Shown in pieces: positions 60,565 through 64,000 of a stretch of 64,000 nt of DNA (its first letter is position 1; each line of letters starts with the position of its first letter). The translations under genes and the position numbers were made by a program. The notes beneath the pieces are model-generated. The model saw only the letters and a program-made list of their open reading frames with translations. It was not told where the DNA came from and made no database searches. Source of the DNA: Planctomycetota bacterium (GTDB lineage Bacteria; Planctomycetota; JAJSAM01); NCBI GenBank assembly GCA_024274785.1, contig JAJSAM010000031.1:153754-217753 (forward strand), written 5' to 3'.

Positions 60565-61359
60565 ATGCACCGACGGACGCTGCTCCACTGCCTCCTGCTC
60601 CTCTGTCTCCTGGTCCCGATCGCCGCCTGCTCCCGCGAACCCGGCGACGAATCCACCCTCGACCGCGTCCTGGCCCGAGGGATCCTGCGAGTCGGTACCG
60701 AGCCCGAATTCAAGCCGTTCGAGAGCAAGAACGAGCACGGTGAATTCGTCGGCTTCGACATCGACCTGGTCCGGGAGTTGGCCGGCGACCTCGAAGTCGA
60801 GTTGGAGATCGTGGAGATGGCGTTTCCCGCGCTCATTCCCTCGATCCGCCAGGCCAGGATCGACCTCGCCGTCTCCGGCATGACGGCGACTGCGGAACGA
60901 GCGAAGTCGGTATCGTTCACCGACTCCTATTTCGAGACCGGACTCTGTCTGCTCGTGGGCGCGGATGCCGGCATCGAGAGCGCCGACGGCTTCGGCGATC
61001 GACAACTCGCGGTGAAGCAGGGCACCACCGGCCAGATCAATGCCAGGCGACTCTTCCCCAACGCTCGCATTACGGTCATGAGGACGGAGGGTGCCTGCGT
61101 CAATGAGGTCGTCACCGGTCGCGCCGATGCATTTCTGTATGATCAGCTCTCGGTCCTCGGCGCGAGCCGGGCCCACCCGAAGACCACCCGGGCCATCCTG
61201 ACACCGCTCACGAAGGAGCCCTACGCCATGGCGACCCCGCACGGAGATGCGAAGTTCGTCACCCGCCTGAACGAGTTCCTGACGGCCATCCGGAAAGACG
61301 GCCGCTACCAGACCATGCGTGACAAGTACCTGAAAGACTTGCCGGATGGTTCCAGGTAG
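60565..61359 (+). CDS. Polar amino acid ABC transporter, substrate-binding lipoprotein
   Basis: 264 residues. Lipid cysteine C22 in LVPIAACSRE. Periplasmic-binding-protein family 3: RVLARGILRVGTEPEFKPFE, FDIDLVRELAGDL, DLAVSGMTATAERAKSVSFTDSYFE, VKQGTTGQINARRLFP and ADAFLYDQLSVL. The acidic/arginine residues that hold the alpha-amino acid group are present in the usual places. Binds a polar amino acid or related amine in the periplasm and hands it to the next two gene products. The end overlaps the permease start by 14 nt. Confidence 0.94.
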   Translation: MHRRTLLHCLLLLCLLVPIAACSREPGDESTLDRVLARGILRVGTEPEFKPFESKNEHGEFVGFDIDLVRELAGDLEVELEIVEMAFPALIPSIRQARIDLAVSGMTATAERAKSVSFTDSYFETGLCLLVGADAGIESADGFGDRQLAVKQGTTGQINARRLFPNARITVMRTEGACVNEVVTGRADAFLYDQLSVLGASRAHPKTTRAILTPLTKEPYAMATPHGDAKFVTRLNEFLTAIRKDGRYQTMRDKYLKDLPDGSR

Positions 61360-62122
61360 CGGGCACGGGACCAACAGCAGCCGGATTCTGATCCGCATCG
61401 CCCTGACCCTGCTCCTCGCCGGTGCCTTCACCGCCCTCCTGTCGACCTCGGATTACAGTTTCGGGGCGATCTGGGCCTACCGGAGTCTCCTCCTGAAGGG
61501 CCTGCTCCTCACCCTCGCCGCCACCGCTGCGGCCTACGTACTCGGATTTGGCCTGGGGATCGGAGTCGCCCTGCTCAGGCTGAGCCGCAGCATCGTCCCC
61601 CGCCACCTCGGCGACCTCTATGTCGAGATCTTCCGCGGCACTCCATTCCTGGTGCAGCTCTCCCTTTTCTACTTCGGCATCGCCCCGATGCTCGGGATCG
61701 ACAGCAAGTTTCTGATCGGAACCGTGAGTCTCGGACTCTTTGCCGCGAGCTACTCCGGGGAGATCATTCGCGCGGGCATTGAATCCATCGAACGAGGCCA
61801 GGTGGAGGCCGCCCGATCGCTCGGACTGTCCCGTCGACAGACAATGCGGTACGTAGTGCTGCCGCAGGCATTGAAGCGGATGATCCCACCGCTCACGGGT
61901 GAACTCATCGCCCTGACGAAAGAGTCCTCGCTTCTATTCTTCATCGGCGTCGTGGAGCTTTTCGCCGTGGCCAACCAGGCGGGAGCGGACACCTACCTCT
62001 ACCTGGAAGCGTACATCGTGGCCGGGTTCTGCTACCTGTTGATCAACATCCCCCTCTCCCTCCTGTCGCGCGGCCTGGAAAAGCGACTTTCCACATCGAA
62101 AACCCCGGGGGATCACCTGTGA
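61346..62122 (+). CDS. Polar amino acid ABC transporter, permease
   Basis: 258 residues, about five or six membrane helices. HisM/GlnP-type signature: [82 protein letters not shown] with the EAA loop that contacts the ATPase, and [16 protein letters not shown] single permease gene suggests a homodimer. The gene overlaps both neighbours, so all three transporter parts are one operon. Confidence 0.95.
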   Translation: MVPGSGHGTNSSRILIRIALTLLLAGAFTALLSTSDYSFGAIWAYRSLLLKGLLLTLAATAAAYVLGFGLGIGVALLRLSRSIVPRHLGDLYVEIFRGTPFLVQLSLFYFGIAPMLGIDSKFLIGTVSLGLFAASYSGEIIRAGIESIERGQVEAARSLGLSRRQTMRYVVLPQALKRMIPPLTGELIALTKESSLLFFIGVVELFAVANQAGADTYLYLEAYIVAGFCYLLINIPLSLLSRGLEKRLSTSKTPGDHL

Positions 62123-62841
62123 AACCCCTCCTGTCCCTCACCGGAATCACGAAGCGCTATGGCGACCTCACCGCCCTCGACCGGGTGGACCTCTCCGTTT
62201 CGCCGGGCGAGGTCGTCGTGCTGATCGGACCCAGCGGATCGGGAAAAAGCACACTGCTGCGCTGCGCGAATGCGCTCGAAGTGCCGGACCAGGGCGAGGT
62301 CGTGCTCGACGGAGAAGTCGCAGACCCTTTCGGCCGGAACATCGACCGGGTGCGGGCCCGCATGGGCATGGTCTTCCAGCATTTCCACCTGTTCCCGCAC
62401 AAGACCGTCCTCGAGAACCTCCTCCTGGCCCCGAAACTCGTCCACGGTGAGGACCGCACCGCAACAGCGATCCGGCTGCTCGAGCGCGTGGGCGTCTGCG
62501 AGAAGCGGGACGTCTACCCGGACACGCTCTCCGGCGGGCAGAAGCAGCGCGTGGCGATCGCCCGGGCCCTGATCATGGATCCGGTGGCGATGCTCTTCGA
62601 CGAACCTACAAGCGCCCTCGACCCCGAAATGGTCGGTGAAGTGCTCGCGGTGATGCGGAGTCTCGCCGCGGAAGGCATGACCATGGTTGTGGCCTCCCAC
62701 GTGATGGGATTTGCGCGGGAGGTCGCGCACCGCGTGCTCTTCCTCGAGGAGGGCCGGATCGTCGAAGCGGGGACACCGGAGCAAATGTTCGATCACCCGC
62801 AATCGACCCGCCTGAAGGAGTTTCTTTCCGTGGTGCTTTAG
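62119..62841 (+). CDS. Polar amino acid ABC transporter, ATP-binding protein (GlnQ/HisP type)
   Basis: 240 residues from a GTG start in the permease stop. Walker [11 protein letters not shown]-loop [18 protein letters not shown], signature [15 protein letters not shown], Walker [16 protein letters not shown] and the switch histidine in [17 protein letters not shown]. Powers uptake through the upstream permease. No terminator was found before the next gene, which has its own start 50 nt later. Confidence 0.96.
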   Translation: MKPLLSLTGITKRYGDLTALDRVDLSVSPGEVVVLIGPSGSGKSTLLRCANALEVPDQGEVVLDGEVADPFGRNIDRVRARMGMVFQHFHLFPHKTVLENLLLAPKLVHGEDRTATAIRLLERVGVCEKRDVYPDTLSGGQKQRVAIARALIMDPVAMLFDEPTSALDPEMVGEVLAVMRSLAAEGMTMVVASHVMGFAREVAHRVLFLEEGRIVEAGTPEQMFDHPQSTRLKEFLSVVL

Positions 62842-62876
62842 GTTCGGTTTCGCTCGTTCTTCCGGCTTGACGAGCC

Positions 62877-62882
62877 TATGCT
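62877..62882 (+). promoter_or_regulatory. -10 box upstream of the HTH regulator
   Basis: TATGCT, 9 nt from the GTG at 62892. A GTG at 62883 directly touches the box and is less likely the start. Confidence 0.35.
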
Positions 62883-62891
62883 GTGCACACT

Positions 62892-63656
62892 GTGGCTGAA
62901 AAACTGCTCACCACCGGTCAGGCGGCAAAACTCTGCTCCGTCACCCGGGATACGGTCCTTCGCTGGGTCCGCAGCGGACAGTTGAAGGGCACTCGTACTC
63001 CCGGAGGGCACTACCGGATCGATCCCAGGGATGTCGAAGATGTCATGGCTCGCACCGCGGAGATGCGGGTGGAGCCTTGCTGGTCCTACCACGCCAAGGG
63101 CGGCGCGATCAGCGAAGACTGCGAGGAGTGTATCGTCTACAAGGCGCGCGCGCTGCGTTGCTTCGAGATGTCACACCTCGATGAGGAGGCGGGCCACGGC
63201 AGGCGGTTCTGCCGGATCAGCTGCGCGGAGTGTGACTACTACCGCCACCTGAGGGGTCATTCCGCTCGCGTCCTCGTCCTCACGGAGAATCGAGCGGTGC
63301 GGGAGGAACTTCGCGAAAGCAACTCCGAGCAACTGGAGTTCGAGGTCGTGGAGACCGGCTACGAGCTCTCGAGTTCCCTTGAACCATTCGACCCGGACCT
63401 GGTGCTGATCGACTGCGCCATCGGAGGCCGACGCGCCGGCCGCATCGCGAACCGGCTCCTCGATGATCCCCGGACGCGCCTGATCCGGGTCATTCTGGCC
63501 TCGGGCCCCAACGGCTGGCCGGAAGACTGCGCGGACGACCGCTTCGTGAGAATCGAGGGCCCACCGACCGTGGACGAGATCCACCTGAGCCTTGGCCAGG
63601 CCTGGGAGGAGTTGCTGCTCCGTCCTTGCGACCGGGCACCGCCCTCCGGTCGCTGA
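62892..63656 (+). CDS. HTH (excisionase/MerR-type) regulator with Cys-rich centre and receiver-like domain
   Basis: 254 residues. N-terminal HTH: LLTTGQAAKLCSVTRDTVLRWVRSGQLKGTRTPGGHYRI, a BldC/excisionase-type winged helix. The middle (about 60-120) is rich in cysteine: CWSYHAKGGAISEDCEECIVYKARALRC...RRFCRISCAECDYY, suitable for a zinc or Fe-S site. The C-terminal third looks like a receiver fold: ARVLVLTENRAVREELRE, DPDLVLIDCAIGGRRAG with the aspartate kept, but no clear Lys of the KP pair. Could sense redox or metal and control the upstream transporter operon. The architecture is uncommon. Confidence 0.8.
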   Translation: MAEKLLTTGQAAKLCSVTRDTVLRWVRSGQLKGTRTPGGHYRIDPRDVEDVMARTAEMRVEPCWSYHAKGGAISEDCEECIVYKARALRCFEMSHLDEEAGHGRRFCRISCAECDYYRHLRGHSARVLVLTENRAVREELRESNSEQLEFEVVETGYELSSSLEPFDPDLVLIDCAIGGRRAGRIANRLLDDPRTRLIRVILASGPNGWPEDCADDRFVRIEGPPTVDEIHLSLGQAWEELLLRPCDRAPPSGR

Positions 63657-64000
63657 GCGACCTCCGGGGCGGGACGCGACTTCGTCGGGTCCCGTGTTCG
63701 GAGCGGCCCGGCCATCCCTCCTTCGTCGGGGTGGCCGGGCCGCTCCTCACCGGTGCATCGTTTCCCAGGGGCTTGTAAGCCCCTACGGATCGGGCTCGCT
63801 CCGCTCCCCCGAACCTACCCGAACACGCTGACGCCAGAGGGCGGACCACGGCGAAGGCGCTTCGCTGTTCACCGCCATTTCCGCACAGGAGGGGAGACGC
63901 CTCGATTCTCGCTCCGCTCGAATCTCGTCTTCTGATGATTGGTCGAGCAAGACACCGGACCCTAAACACCGCGAAGACGCTTCGCGCTTCGCGCTGCCAC
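63657..64000. other. Non-coding end of the window with strong hairpins and repeats
   Basis: 344 nt with no supportable gene. It holds the hairpins listed below, a family-C-like block near 63790-63837 (CTCGCTCCGCTC, ACGCTGACGCC) and GCGAAGGCGCTTCGC / CGCGAAGACGCTTCGCG palindromes near 63851 and 63969. Confidence 0.6.
63701..63745 (+). terminator. Strong hairpin, probable terminator
   Basis: GAGCGGCCCGGCCATCCC (63701-63718) pairs with GGGGTGGCCGGGCCGCTC (63728-63745). It is an 18-bp stem with one G-U pair and a 9-nt loop, 45 nt after the regulator stop. No T-run follows. A second perfect stem, AGGGGCTT/AAGCCCCT, lies at 63767-63784. Confidence 0.6.

Overview
The window is about 64 kb of GC-rich (mid-60s percent by eye), densely coded bacterial chromosome. 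No rRNA, tRNA, CRISPR array, integrase or transposase was found. Several traits point to Planctomycetota or a nearby candidate phylum: kinase/formylglycine-enzyme-type proteins, a PLP-type PEP-CTERM sorting tail, a bacterial topoisomerase VI pair, a GH84-type lipoprotein, and a pseudopilin. The assignment is an inference from gene content. The genome mixes anaerobic, low-potential iron-sulfur and corrinoid chemistry (RnfB, corrinoid activators, 2-hydroxyacyl-CoA-dehydratase-like proteins) with ordinary biosynthesis (fabI, efp, thiC, pabABC).

Layout. 1-2.5 kb: end of a sulfatase-modifying-factor protein, a tandem repeat, fabI and a saccharopine-dehydrogenase-family gene. 2.8-6.6 kb, minus strand: YgfZ-like protein, GH84-like lipoprotein and glutamine synthetase. 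6.75-17.4 kb, plus strand: the most notable region. A promoter and structured leader precede a SAM methyltransferase, a corrinoid protein, a UroD-family methyltransferase, a RACo-type ferredoxin/ASKHA activator, two different HgdB-like iron-sulfur proteins, a second UroD-family protein and an HgdC-type ATPase. A GntR regulator with a perfect operator palindrome and a cysteine-desulfurase-family enzyme follow. Genes are joined by 4-nt start/stop overlaps, so they look co-translated.

17.3-32 kb: a membrane glycosyltransferase, a kinase/FGE gene split by one in-frame TAA, a PEP-CTERM protein, Top6A/Top6B, EF-P with a truncated hydrolase behind it, a GNAT enzyme, a MATE-like transporter, a terpenoid-cyclase-fold protein, RnfB and a second kinase. 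32-44 kb: an FGE-domain lipoprotein, a methyltransferase, a Na/Pi cotransporter, an orphan DNA methyltransferase, a LonB-like protease, a cytochrome c, pabB-pabA-pabC and a pseudopilin. 44-55 kb: a two-subunit iron-sulfur/FAD dehydrogenase beside proline dehydrogenase, an alpha/beta hydrolase, a TPR protein, a degenerate hybrid histidine kinase with a response regulator, and a gamma-synthase-type PLP enzyme. 55-64 kb: a YkgJ protein, an APC permease fused to USP domains, ThiC, a CAP-domain lipoprotein, a polar amino acid ABC transporter and an HTH/Cys-rich/receiver-like regulator.

Two genome-wide themes stand out. Many first-in-operon genes have a TAnnnT box ending 6-9 nt before the start codon, as expected for leaderless transcripts. 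Two dispersed repeat families fill intergenic gaps: family A begins right at stop codons, mostly between convergent genes, and family B includes copies that carry the promoter of the next gene.
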